Part shown: positions 40,781 to 52,560 of the stretch, one piece after another | Position numbering within the stretch: position 1 is the stretch's first letter | How the letters are laid out: every line of letters begins with the position of its first letter | Assembly (NCBI GenBank): GCA_037577475.1 | Contig: CM075195.1 | Span: forward strand, 22,843,399 to 22,907,398 | Reading direction: 5' to 3' | From: Chaunax sp. Z400 | Lineage: Eukaryota > Chordata > Actinopteri > Lophiiformes > Chaunacidae | DNA: 64,000 nt | Made by a program: the position numbers and the translations under genes | Notes under the pieces: generated by a model | What the model was told of the DNA's origin: nothing | The model's database searches: none | Seen by the model: the letters and a program-made list of their open reading frames with translations, nothing else

Positions 40781-43700
40781 TTGTGTTTAATTGATTAATT
40801 ATTAATTCTATTTGTAGCTATTCACTTTTATAATTCTGTATGTTCACATCTAAGGCTACCATCAAGTGAGTAACGCACAGCGTGCACATCCAGGGAGTCC
40901 ACAGTGAGGTCATAAGGATGCAGGTGAAGGGACTCAAAGAGCTCCTTCATAGTGACCTCTCTCCCTTTAAGATTGTGCACCACACGATCGGCGTCCACGC
41001 GGTAAGACTTCTTGATGAAGCGCAGCAGGTGCTTCTGATTCATGCAGGCGGCAGCGTGGATGTGGGTGTCCACCTGGAACGACAGAAATGTTAGAGAGTG
41101 GATCACTGAGGTTTTATTGTTTTATTGTTTTATTAGGATCCCCATTAGCTGCCAATTTAATGACCACTAGTCTTCCTGGGGTCCTTACAAGAATATATTA
41201 CAACCAAATATAATACAGAGCATCATTAATAATTAAGTATAAAATAAAAACAAGATTTCATTAAGAATAGTGAAATACAAAAAAGAATGAAAATGTCAGA
41301 AAAAAAGTAATATAGCGTAATAATATATTTAAAAAAATATAGCGTAAATATTTGTAGAAGAAAACAAACTAAATCAACTGTCAATCATATGGTCATCTAC
41401 AACAGCTTTAGTCATATGTGTTGTGATAACTCTGCATGGTCACAAGAGGGAACTAAAGGCACACACAAGATGCATGACTGCAAAGTGGGAATTATGTCCA
41501 AAATGTAAATGTATAAATATACTGCTTTTTACTTTTATTTATGTGCATATGGTCATATATGAAATAACTATGAATACATTATATAATATTTTAAATCTAT
41601 TTTACCTAAATTTCTATCATATGCAGTACTTCCCCTCCATTAAAAGTTAATTCTAAGATCATTCAATGAATTAAAAGTTTAAGGATTTCACTTTATTGTA
41701 CAGTTTTGTCCCATCATTGTGGGACCTGAACCAATAGTACAAAATAGAATAGACTAGAATAGAATAGAACAATTATAAGCAGTATTCATGCTAAATGCTG
41801 TTCATGGCTACCTTCCTGCAGTTGTAAAAGTCTCTGTGGGGGTTCATCTTCAGCTCCTTCATCTCCTCCATCTCATTCAGCATCTCATGCACGTTGAACT
41901 TGGACATGAGGAACTTCAGACGGCGGTGAGTGTAAGTCTTACTGCACAACAAGAGAAACATTTAACACACGAGCAACACTGTGAGGTGACACACATACAG
42001 CTGTCGAAGAGCACTGGTACATTGACGGACATTTCTTAATTCCAAGTGCTATTTATTCATTAACATATAACATTTATATAATAAAAGGAAAATGTTGATT
42101 TGAAGCATCTTGTTGTTGTATAGTATGTTGTTGTGAATCTTTCTAGGGTCCTGTGTAGATCATTTAAAAGAAGAGGTCATCAATTGAATCTGATAACTCA
42201 TGACATGATATGGAGGAACTGGAAAGTGGATACGGGTGATATCAGAACTGAGATATTGCAATTGTAAAACTCAAAACAGCGTAATTAAGACTTTTTAAAG
42301 GACTCACGTTGGGCCCTGTGCAATGAGAGCAATGAGAAAGTTCATGTCGTCGATGAAAGTGTTGTAGTCAGGGCAGGGCAGGTCCTTGGGCTGATGTTTG
42401 TCAGCAGCTGCAGCATCATTGTACACGTAGATGAGACCATCCTTCATACGAGCAACATATCCCAGATCCTTTGGCAGGCTCTTGGTATCAAAGGGATCTT
42501 CCCCATTCTTTGGAGGAGCTGTGAAGACTGACCGAAGGGTATAATATGCAAATTAAGCATTTGGAAGACTCACTGGTACAGAAATCATCTTGCATACATG
42601 CATTTACTTAAACCTCAGGTATCTTGTTGAGCATCATCTTCTTTTTTACCTCACCTGGCTGCATCTGATCTTCAGGTTTGAAGGTCTCTCCCTCGATGTC
42701 GCGCAAGTACTGGGAGGTCGTCCGTGGGAAGCGCTGGTAGGCCAGTCTCATGTACTTCTCCCTGATGGTCAAGGCATGGTACAGACCCTTACAGGACAGC
42801 TCAAAGTCATCCATGGTCACCTGAATAGCAGATAGATGTTACAAATAGATTTTTTACAGTAACTTGCTAAAGTACCCATACAAGAATTGTAGCTATACTA
42901 TCACATGTTGCTTAGATACATTTTGAGGCATAGCTTTCAAAAACAAGATGAAACACCTTGAAATACTGCTAAAGTAAACAGTTTTATTTAAAAATATTAT
43001 TCATAATTTCCCATTTTTTCTGATATACTGAATAACATGTGCATTCATGAACACTAGAGTTCTCTATCCTGCTGCATCAAAACCAAGTGCAGAAATGTTG
43101 AGCGTATTCAAACTTAACTTTAACCAACAAGTGAGGTCAGTTGTGATTTCTGCAACTTTTTAATATCGCAAAAATTTGATATTTTAATTGGCTAAGAGTC
43201 AGGAAACTGTCATCCACATTTTCATACATTAACTTTCTGTATGTCTGTCTCACTCAATGCAACCTCTCCAAAATTCAACTAAATTCATAAATTCATTTTA
43301 TTCATATTTATATTCATACTCTAAACATACTCAGTCACTTTACACACTTTATCCATCTGTCTCATTCTGTCATTGGGGTTAATGTGTGTTAGTATGTCTG
43401 TTGTTTTTGTTGTGTCTTCTTCTTCTTCTTCTTCTTCTTCTTATTATTATTATTATTATTATTATTAATATTTTGTCAGTTCTCTATGTTGTACTGTTTC
43501 TGGTCCACGAGAAACGTCATTTCGTTCTCCTGTATACTGTGTATATGGTTTGAATGACAATTAAAATGAAGTTGAGTTGAGTAAATGCTGCAGCAAGACC
43601 ACTCGCATTCACTGACATCTATTTTAGCATCTGCACACTGGTTTTCTGTTTAATTTAGAATTGATTTGACAGTTTTGATCATTTCTGAATGTATTCTGAG

Positions 43701-46700
43701 ATACTCCAGCAGAGGGCCAAGGCTAAAATCAGAGGAGACTGAGCCTCACTGTTTCTCCTTTAAAATCTCTCTTTAAAAGGCACCCTTTCATTTATGTAAT
43801 CAGTATACCTGAAATGCATCATAACAAATGTGACATTTTGAGGAAGCTAAGAGAAATATCAGTCAGCGGTTCCAAAATATTTATTTCCCTGTAAATGTCA
43901 AACACAGTCATGAAACCTAAACCCCCGCCTGCTCTCAGATGAGCTCCATTCATGGGAGGGTGGAAGGACACTGATCCATGGACACATGTCAGTAACAGTG
44001 AAAGTCAACCTCTCCTGCATCCATCTTAACTTTAGCCAAACGTTATGGTAGGTGGCATGGAGTAGTATATTGGTAGAGACTTCAACCACCTCTGCTTTAC
44101 ACTGTAAAACATCATATTGGATTAAATTAACTAATATTCTATAATCAATCTGAAATAAATAGTCATATGTACAAAGTTAGTCAGTCAGTTTAGCTTAGCA
44201 TCAAGACTGTAACATACAAGTAGGAAAAGTTGACTGGTAGCTTCACAGAGACCAAGGACTAGTCATTAACCCACAAGATATATGTACAATAGATATAAGA
44301 TATATGTACAATAGATATAAGATATATGTACAATAGATATAAGATTTATGTACAATAGATATAAGATATATGTACAATAGATATAAGATTTATGTACAAT
44401 AGATATAAGATATATGTACAATAGATATGAGATATATGTACAATAGATGTAAGATATATGTACAATGGATATAAGATATATGTACAATAGATATGAGATA
44501 TATGTACAATAGATGTAAGATATATGTACAATAGATATAAGATATATGTACAATAGATGTAAGATATATGTATAATAGATATAAGATATATGTACAATAG
44601 ATATAAGATATATGTGCAATAGATATAAGATTTATATACAATAGATATAAGATATATGTACAATAGATATAAGATATATCTACAATAGATATAAGATTTA
44701 TATACAATAGATATAAGATATATGTACAATAGATATAAGATATATGTACAATAGATATAAGATATATGTACAATAGATATAAGATTTATGTACAATAGAT
44801 ATAAGATTTATGTACAATAGATATAAGATATATGTACAATAGATATGAGATATATGTACAATAGATGTAAGATATATGTACAATAGATATAAGATATATG
44901 TACAATAGATATGAGATATATGTACAATAGATGTAAGATATATGTATAATGGATATAAGATATATGTACAATAGATATGAGATATATGTACAATAGATGT
45001 AAGATATATGTACAATAGATATAAGATATATGTACAATAGATGTAAGATATATGTATAATAGATATAAGATATATGTACAATAGATATAAGATATATGTA
45101 CAATAGATATAAGATTTATATACAATAGATATAAGATATATGTACAATAGATATAAGATATATCTACAATAGATATAAGATTTATATACAATAGATATAA
45201 GATATATGTACAATAGATATAAGATATATGTACAATAGATATGAGATATATGTACAATAGATATGAGATATATGTACAATAGATATAAGATATATGTACA
45301 ATAGATATGAGATATATGTACAATAGATGTAAGATATATGTACAATAGATATGAGATATATGTACAATAGATGTAAGATATATGTATAATAGATATAAGA
45401 TATATGTACAATAGATATAAGATATATGTACAATAGATATAAGATTTATATACAATAGATATAAGATATATGTACAATAGATATAAGATATATCTACAAT
45501 AGATATAAGATTTATATACAATAGATATGAGATATATGTACAATAGATGTAAGATATATGTACAATAGATATAAGATATATGTACAATAGATATGAGATA
45601 TATGTACAATAGATGTAAGATATATGTACAATGGATATAAGATATATGTACAATAGATATGAGATATATGTACAATAGATGTAAGATATATGTACAATAG
45701 ATATAAGATATATGTACAATAGATGTAAGATATATGTATAATAGATATAAGATATATGTACAATAGATATAAGATATATGTACAATAGATATAAGATTTA
45801 TATACAATAGATATAAGATATATGTACAATAGATATGAGATATATGTACAATAGATATGAGATATATGTACAATAGATGTAAGATATATGTACAATAGAT
45901 ATAAGATATATGTACAATAGATGTAAGATATATGTATAATAGATATAAGATATATGTACAATAGATATAAGATATATGTACAATAGATATAAGATTTATA
46001 TACAATAGATATAAGATATATGTACAATAGATATAAGATATATCTACAATAGATATAAGATTTATATACAATAGATATAAGATATATGTACAATAGATAT
46101 AAGATATATGTACAATAGATATAAGATATATGTGCAATAGATATAACATTTATGTACAATAGATATAAGATATATGTACAATAGATGTAAGATATATGTA
46201 TAATAGATATAAGATATATGTACAATAGATATGAGATATATGTACAATAGATATAAGATATATGTACAATAGATATAAGATATATGTACAATAGATATGA
46301 GATATATGTACAATAGATGTAAGATATATATACAATAGATATGAGATATATGTACAATAGATGTAAGATATATGTATAATAGATATAAGATATATGTACA
46401 ATAGATATAAGATATATGTACAATAGATATAAGATTTATATACAATAGATATAAGATATATGTACAATATATATAAGATATATCTACAATAGATATAAGA
46501 TTTATATACAATAGATATAAGATATATGTACAATAGATATAAGATATATGTACAATAGATATAAGATATATGTACAATAGATATAAGATTTATGTACAAT
46601 AGATATAAGATATATGTACAATAGATATGAGATATATGTACAATAGATGTAAGATATATGTACAATAGATATAAGATATATGTACAATAGATATGAGATA

Positions 46701-49700
46701 TATGTACAATAGATGTAAGATATATGTATAATGGATATAAGATATATGTACAATAGATATAAGATATATGTATAATGGATATAAGATATATGTACAATAG
46801 ATATAAGATATATGTATAATGGATATAAGATATATGTACAATAGATATAAGATATATGTACAATAGATATAAGATATATGTACAATAGATATAAGATATA
46901 TGTACAATAGATATAAGATATATGTACAATAGATATGAGATATATGTACAATAGCTGAAAAAGATGGGTTTGTGTTTTTTTCAAATACATAGACAGAGTC
47001 AGGCTAGGTGATTCCCATGTTTCCAAACGTTATAATGTACTAAGCTAAGTTAATTTACTGCTGTTTGTTGTTGCCTTACACTGGTCAGCTTGGAGACTGA
47101 CAATCATTTAACTTTTGGCATGAATGCAAATAAGCGTATTTCCCAACATGTTATTCTTTTAAGGCTGGTCAATTTACATCTCATGTCTTGTAAATTGAAT
47201 TACAGATTAAATGACTGTTCCTCTGATTTACTAAACTAGTCTAACCAAACCATTTTTCTTAAGAAGTATATTAGCAATGCTTCCAATTCAGAATATGGTA
47301 AACATACTAGTGTTACGGTTTTGTGTTTTGAGGGTTCTGTGTTTTCTGTTTCCTGTTTTATTTTGATAGTTATATTCTCCATGTTGTCTCTTTTACTATA
47401 CAATACCTGTCTGTGTCTGTTGTCCGTCTGATGAGATTGCTTTCACCTGTGTTCAGTCTTCACCTGTTCCCCATCTCCCCTCGTTACCCTTCTGTATATA
47501 GTCTGTGTGTCGTCTGTGATATCCTGCATTCTTCCCAGATCATTCCCTGAGTTTTCAGCCCAGTATTTGTGAAAGTTGTTTTTCTGTGGGGTTTTTTTTT
47601 TTGTTAATTCGTTCATTTTTTGGGACCTTGCCAACATATTGGTTTTACATTAGGTTTTACTTCTTGCATTGGACTTTATGCTTTGGATTTTGTTGCCTCA
47701 TCTGTTTTTTGCCTTTGTTGTGGATTTTTGCCTTTGTCTCTCATTTTGGACTGTTTAGTTTGTACATTAAATCCCTGAATTGAACTCTCTGCCTCTGTTT
47801 GGTCTGCATTTGGGTCCTGTTTTTGAACTGAATCTTAACAATTATCTCCAGCAATGTCTCCAGAAAGTCGTCTTTCAAATAAAGAAAGGGTACATGCCAA
47901 TTGTCCTGGTTGTTTTTACAGATAATGAAAAAACTGCTAGCCCTTATGAAGGTTAGTTCAAAAAGTTCAAGAAATTAATGGGAAGACTTAAAAAAAATCA
48001 AGATTATTCAATGAAGTAATGTTTTTAAGTTGAACTAACTAAAAATGTTAGTGCTATAGCACCTCTTGTCATCGATTATCCTAATTTAAGCCACTAATAT
48101 GAGGAACCATATGTTTTTCCCTAGTTTTTAAACACCACAATCAACTGTAACCAGATTAATATCACTTTGTGTGACAGTGGCATCAGAGATATAGTCTAAT
48201 AATAGTCTAGATAATATTAAGTATTATTTGTATTAAAGCAGCAATAAGAATTCATGCTCCAAACAAATAGGGGGCAGTATTTCACCAAAGAGACCTAGGG
48301 ACCTAGGACGGCCTCGGGCTCGCTGCGCTGGTTATCATACTAACCTTGGTATATATTTCTAAAACACATTCCATAGAAGTCTTTGTTAATACTTTTGCCT
48401 CTTAACATTTTGTTGATAATTTTAGTTCTAAACTAAAATTCCTGTATACTGTACTTTTTAGGCAGACATTCAAATACTGAACAGTACCCCGGAGGCGTAG
48501 TCTCCGATGATGGCCACTCTCTGGAAGTCAGGCACTTCAAGGTAGGTGGGCGTGTCCACCTCCAGTGACACTACAGGGGCCACAGTTGCTTGGGCAGTGG
48601 CCACAGGCACAGCTAATTTGCGGCTCAGGTGAAGCCTCTTGCTGTTGGTAAAGACAAGTGAGGTTTAGTTGGCTTCATCCTCTGTCAAAATTTCCACAAG
48701 GTTTTTTTTGAAGGCCAGCTGAATTATCATCACAAATGAATATCAGCAACATATTGTAAATTTGTACTGTTCTTTCAGGGATCTTACCATCATCAAATAG
48801 TGTAAAAAATCTAAATCTAAAACCTTGAAAAGTATTTTGTTCTCAGCATGTACTTACATTACTTTTTTTTGCACCACAGGCACAAAATGACATAACTTAA
48901 TTTCCCATCTTACCGTTTCTCTGTATCATCCTCAGTGTGCAGATGGAGGGCCAGCTCACTGTGGACGATGGGACAGTCCTCAGCCACATCAAACATGGAG
49001 ATTTCATCACGCGTGTTCTCGTCTTTCGTCTCAGATGCGAAGACCTCCTCTGCGAAGGCTCGCATCTTGTCATCGGTCTCTGTCAGGCACAGTGAAGGCA
49101 TGTTGCGAATATAACAACAATGCATTCTGCTCCCATCACATCATGCATCACTAAACAGACTATGGCTGTGAGGCCAGGCACAAACAGAATTTTTTGCTAA
49201 TGTATGTTGCATGAATGATGTAAATTCACAATAAATGAATGCTGCACATGACATCCTACATCTATGACATAAAAAAGGCACATACCTTACCTAACCTGAG
49301 ATGTACAGACTCCAGCACATGCGTTGTATACATGACCAAAGACTGACTCAGTCTCTAAAAGCCTGCAACTCTGACCTCCAGTTTGGGCTGCAAACACAAA
49401 GTCCCATGCACATAGAGGAACTAGAGTGATAAAGCACTGACACAGACAGTTGGCTCGACTCATATGGATACATAAGCATATGGTAAATCTTTCAATATTT
49501 TTTAACACCAGACCCAGTTTTCGTATCATCTTTTATCTCACTGCTTATTTTTCGTTTTATAATCAGTCAAGATGCACAAGTGGCTCTGTAGGGACATAAA
49601 GTGAAATGATTTTCATCAGAATGTCTCTATATTTTTTTAAAATGACAGGAAAAGAGGGTCAAAGTCCAAAATGACTGGAGCCATGAACCAAACTACGAAG

Positions 49701-52252
49701 AACAGGACTTCAACAGACAATCGAGTTCCATAAGAAACACAATGACAACAAGCAGTATGCGAGGTATTACATGATGCCTACAAAGAGAAAACTACTTTCT
49801 AGGACAAACTGCACTTGTTACATGCACGCACTACCCAAGAACCAAGGCTTTCAACTCTAAGACAACATTTCTAGTACGGCACATATGACTAAAGCCGGTT
49901 TGGGTTCTACTTCTCACCCTCAATACTTACTCTCTTGACCTGATTATGCCCAAGAAAGTAGCACCGCCCAGGGCAAAACCCAAAAAAGAGAGTGTTAGAA
50001 AACCATTGGTTAGAATGGCAGTATACAGGAAGATGACATACATACCTTTACTGTGTTTTACAGTATATCAAAATGCATCATATAACCACCATAGCTATGA
50101 ATACATGACAGTTTAGGAACATAGACTGTTCCTGCACTACAATCATCAGTTATTACCGATGTAAAATATTGATTAGAAATACATGCAATAGTATAGATAC
50201 AAGCATTGAAATAAGACATTGGACCACTACTTATGATTTATGGTAAATGGGATTAAGGTAACAGTGTGAGGATGAATAGTGACAAGGACACATGACTGTT
50301 AAATTAAATTTATGATTGCTCTTGAAATAGATTTGGACACAACAGCTAGAAGAATGGCTGATTGCATTTGCGTGACACATGCAGAGATCTCTCAGTTTTA
50401 CATATTCTGAGTCAAATATGGAGGATACTCAGGTGATATGACTCCATGACTGCATCAATACCATTTCTACTACAAAAAGTAGTGCTCAATTCAGTACAGT
50501 GTGCTATTAGGAAAACCTAGGAAAAGACAGTCATTTAAGTTCACTTTCAGTTTAGTGATGCTCTGTTTGTGAAGCATCTGATGCAAAGACATTACAATGA
50601 ACTAATACTGAATGTGAACAATACATTATTAAATGGTGTCAATTTCCAGTTTTTTTCAATAGCTTTCCATTTCACATGGAATAAAACTTCATCAGCCAAG
50701 ACCCTTATTACTGGGTTGCATTCAAATGTACAGAAAGAAATATTTGGTGATGTGACACATCCACCCAGTAAACCATGCATTTGATATGCTTCACATCTTC
50801 CTCAAGACTCCACAGGTAGTCTCCCGGCTCCATACTTACTTCCTCCCTCTGCTGAGTAAGCAAAAAGTCCCATTTAGGGTGGGACGGTCCAGGTTAGACA
50901 GAAACAAAACAAGTGTGGTTATGTCTGAAAGCAGCAATTCCAAGGAAGCAACTATCAGTTTGAATTGATAGGTTTGTATCCTGCAGCACAAATTAAATTC
51001 AGTTCCACGGTATCTGAAACCATCTGTAAATAAATCTATTAGCAGGGCTAAATCCCACAAATGTGTCACAGAAAATCAGTATTTGTGATTTGGGTAAACT
51101 GTCCCTTTAATATAAGGCTCATCTGAATTTGATCATTAACACATTTGTTGTCAGCTCTCAACACCTGCTCTGGCAGACCATAGAGCCTGCCTGCATGGAT
51201 CACATGACAACACTGGTATGAAATTTCTGCAGTCGCATGAAAATATCACAACAGATTTAAACATTCTCAGACATGTTCTTCACCTGTACCTGCTAAATCA
51301 TTACAACCCCCATATCAGATGTGAAACCAAGCTCTTCCGACAGCAGCTGTCAGACCAATACACTTCTATTTTCCACCTTTAGAAAACTCTTGATGGCATA
51401 ATTTCATACTTGCCAGTTGCCCGGTGCCTGGAGGAGGCGAGCCTATAATTAGCAACCATTACAACAGCATTTAAAGTAGAAGTAATGATAGAGCAAATAC
51501 AAACTGAGCTGCGTGCCCTGATCTCATGTCACATATCTCTGTACATTTTGATAGCCGATACTATTTTGAATCTGATGATTGAAGTAGTATATAAAAATGC
51601 AAACTGGTCAGCTGGAACTACAGATCACAAAGGGGAGATTAAGGAAAATGACAATTTTATTTAAAAATGTTTCTTTCTGTGAAAAAATGACACATTGGTA
51701 ACACAATATGTTAGTCAGAATAGATTTCAGATTGGAAGTATGAACATTTTAATGCCAATGAACCTGTCATTAAAGCTGTCAGTAGCATAGACTGATGATG
51801 TAGCACTGGCAAATATATGAGAATATATATATTCCTTCAACAGCTGTTAATATTCCATGCAGTAAGACTGGGGTATGAAAGTATTTTTGCAAAGTTTTGG
51901 GAGCCTCCATTCATTTCATATGCTATACTTTATTGTCCCCATGTGGAAATTCTTTCTCTGCATTTGACCCATCCTTGAGGAGCAAATGCATATATCTCAA
52001 TAAACAGACAAGAGGGTGGCATTTTGACAGAAAGGTCAAGTATTTTTCATATATATTTATTTTTGTGCTTTTTATGGAAAACCAGCACAAAAATTAAATT
52101 GAAAACACTTTTGTTGAAGGCTTTAATTTCATGTGTCAATGTAAAATAATGCTGTCCAAATGTTATAAAAATCTTCTTTCTATAGGTGAGAGCGCACGTT
52201 CAAACGAACAATCATTCTGCCCATACTCACCTGGTATTAAGACTTTGGGCAT
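35484..52252 (-). CDS. ampd1: AMP deaminase 1 (muscle isoform), full coding region in 16 exons
   Basis: Deaminates AMP to IMP and ammonia in the purine nucleotide cycle; cytosolic, zinc-dependent, tetrameric. Exons in transcript order: 52252-52231, 49939-49931, 49079-48914, 48641-48488, 42820-42655, 42518-42308, 41941-41812, 41073-40879, 40516-40385, 40184-40021, 39817-39691, 37884-37721, 37484-37364, 36646-36473, 36047-35937, 35639-35484. They sum to 2202 nt, 733 aa, close to the 747-residue human form; all phases fit. The N-terminus reads MPKVLIPGQEKTDDKM. Metal ligands lie in VDTHIHAAACMNQKHLL (H290, H292) and FRPHCGEAG (H559). The family signature SLSTDDP is at 632-638. The C-terminus is ELNLIKECLKTD. 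The protein matches AMPD1 better than AMPD2/3 in its short N-terminus and FAEEVFASE block. The fourth intron holds a minisatellite. Confidence 0.95.
38860..38990 (-). mobile_element. Possible reverse-transcriptase relic
   Basis: The minus strand reads LLGDMSKAFD followed by a stop and then EDLAHLLQHLAN. The DMSKAFD block resembles motif A of non-LTR reverse transcriptases (D-L-S-K-A-F-D). Only this block is recognisable; flanking frames are broken. It lies in the ampd1 intron next to the exon-10 relic. Weak evidence. Confidence 0.3.
39046..39300 (-). pseudogene. Decayed duplicate of ampd1 exon 10 and flanking intron
   Basis: The block aligns collinearly with the real exon 10 region at about 39,968-40,310. 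Shared landmarks are AGTTGGGTTAAACTG versus AGTTGGGTCAAACTG, a near-identical GAGGTTTGGGGAGAAGA-CTGTGCTT exon core (39113-39140 versus 40050-40077), and on the far side CTAAATAGACAACAGAAAGCAGTATAAT versus CTAGACAACGGGAAATAGTATAAT. The 5' part of the exon and the bases next to the donor are missing, so the copy cannot encode the protein segment. It lies in the intron between exons 11 and 12 (37885-39690), on the same strand as the gene. Confidence 0.7.
40734..40780. repeat. (ATA)n microsatellite in ampd1 intron 8
   Basis: About 15 uninterrupted ATA/TAA triplets lie between ampd1 exons 8 and 9. Confidence 0.9.
41112..41190. repeat. Dispersed repeat with AGGATCCCCATTAGCTGCC core
   Basis: The stretch TTTTATTAGGATCCCCATTAGC followed by TCTTCCTGGGGTCC is a well-known dispersed motif of fish genomes, probably the end of a retroposon or DNA element. 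An AT-rich tail follows. It lies in ampd1 intron 7. Confidence 0.5.
43416..43467. repeat. Compound (CTT)n(ATT)n microsatellite
   Basis: CTT triplets are followed without interruption by ATT triplets in ampd1 intron 4. The run leads into the retrotransposon-tail-like segment at 43,480-43,575. Confidence 0.9.
43480..43575 (+). mobile_element. Retrotransposon 3' tail-like segment
   Basis: The sequence CCACGAGAAACGTCATTTCGTT, then TGTATACTGTGTATATGG and TTGAATGACAATTAAAATGAAG, resembles the conserved 3' tail found behind many fish LINE/SINE insertions, reading on the plus strand. No coding part is attached here. Confidence 0.45.
44273..46954. repeat. 22-bp minisatellite array, about 122 copies, in ampd1 intron 4
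   Basis: The consensus unit is ATAAGATATATGTACAATAG plus AT, 18% GC. The TGTACA core of the first unit is at 44283 and of the last at 46945; the distance of 2662 is exactly 121 x 22, so the array shows no net gain or loss of bases. Units differ only by substitutions (ataag/atgag/gtaag, tgtaca/tctaca/tgtata, atatatg/atttatg/atttata). A variant TATCTACA marks five positions (44677, 45161, 45491, 46041, 46481) spaced 22, 15, 25 and 20 units apart, each within the same block of variants, showing higher-order duplication. Because 22 is not a multiple of 3, long stop-free frames appear on the minus strand; they are by-products of the repeat and not genes. Confidence 0.97.
47311..47840 (+). mobile_element. 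Probable solo LTR of a gypsy-type retrotransposon
   Basis: A 530-bp block begins TGTTACGG and ends ATCTTAACA, so its termini are the short inverted repeat TGTTA/TAACA. The interior shows the pyrimidine-rich CACCTGTGTTCAGTC / GTATATAGTCTGTGTG pattern and a late CATTAAATCCCTGAATTG that I know from fish gypsy-type LTRs. No internal retroelement coding sequence is attached. No matching target-site duplication was found. It lies in ampd1 intron 4, downstream (plus direction) of the minisatellite. Confidence 0.5.
49931..49939 (-). CDS. ampd1: ampd1 exon 2, a 9-nt microexon
   Basis: The nine bases GTCAAGAGA lie between an acceptor (ACTTTCTTGGGCATAATCAG) and a strong donor (gtaagt). Exon 1 ends with one base of a codon and exon 3 starts with the two bases that complete a codon; inserting these nine bases gives MPKVLIPGQEKTDDKM, aligning with human MPLFKLPAEEKQIDDAM. 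Human AMPD1 exon 2 is a known 12-nt microexon that can be skipped, so this is its fish counterpart one codon shorter. Skipping it would keep the reading frame. Confidence 0.8.
49940..52230. other. ampd1 intron 1
   Basis: Intron between the initiator exon and the microexon. I see no gene, repeat array or transposon motif. A search by eye for the NRAS first coding exon found nothing. Confidence 0.7.
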
Positions 52253-52435
52253 GGTGACAATCTTCCTGTGAAATGTTCCCTGAGGACTGGTAAAGGGTGG
52301 TCAGCTTCTGGACCACTGTAGTGGGGCAGTGTGGAGCCCTGAACTTGGTCTGTGCAATATTAAGCTCCCCTGGCCTCAAGTGTAACCAGAACTTGCTGTG
52401 CGCACATGGGACACGCCTAGATGTACCGGGGAAGT

Positions 52436-52560
52436 CATATGTGTCCAAATCTATTTTAAGTTGTCTGTGCACACAGGACTCAATGACAGGCACAGCAGGA
52501 AGAAAAAGAGATGGGTATGTCTGCATGAGAGGAATCATATTATATAACACCCCAATAGCT
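52436..52560 (-). promoter_or_regulatory. ampd1: Candidate ampd1 promoter elements
   Basis: About 200 bases upstream of the ampd1 ATG lies CTATTTTAAG (52451-52460; minus strand CTTAAAATAG), one base off the MEF2 consensus YTAWWWWTAR. The E-box CATATG is at 52436-52441. A TATATAAT-like word lies near 52540. MEF2 and E-box sites are known features of muscle-specific promoters, which would suit AMPD1. The transcription start is not known, so this is inference. Confidence 0.25.

Noticed and set aside
44266..47026. Long overlapping minus-strand reading frames of up to 483 codons, rich in Tyr, Ile and Leu
   Set aside because: They are a by-product of the 22-bp repeat, whose unit lacks stops in the minus-strand frames; the period cycles through all frames and the peptide simply repeats every 22 residues.
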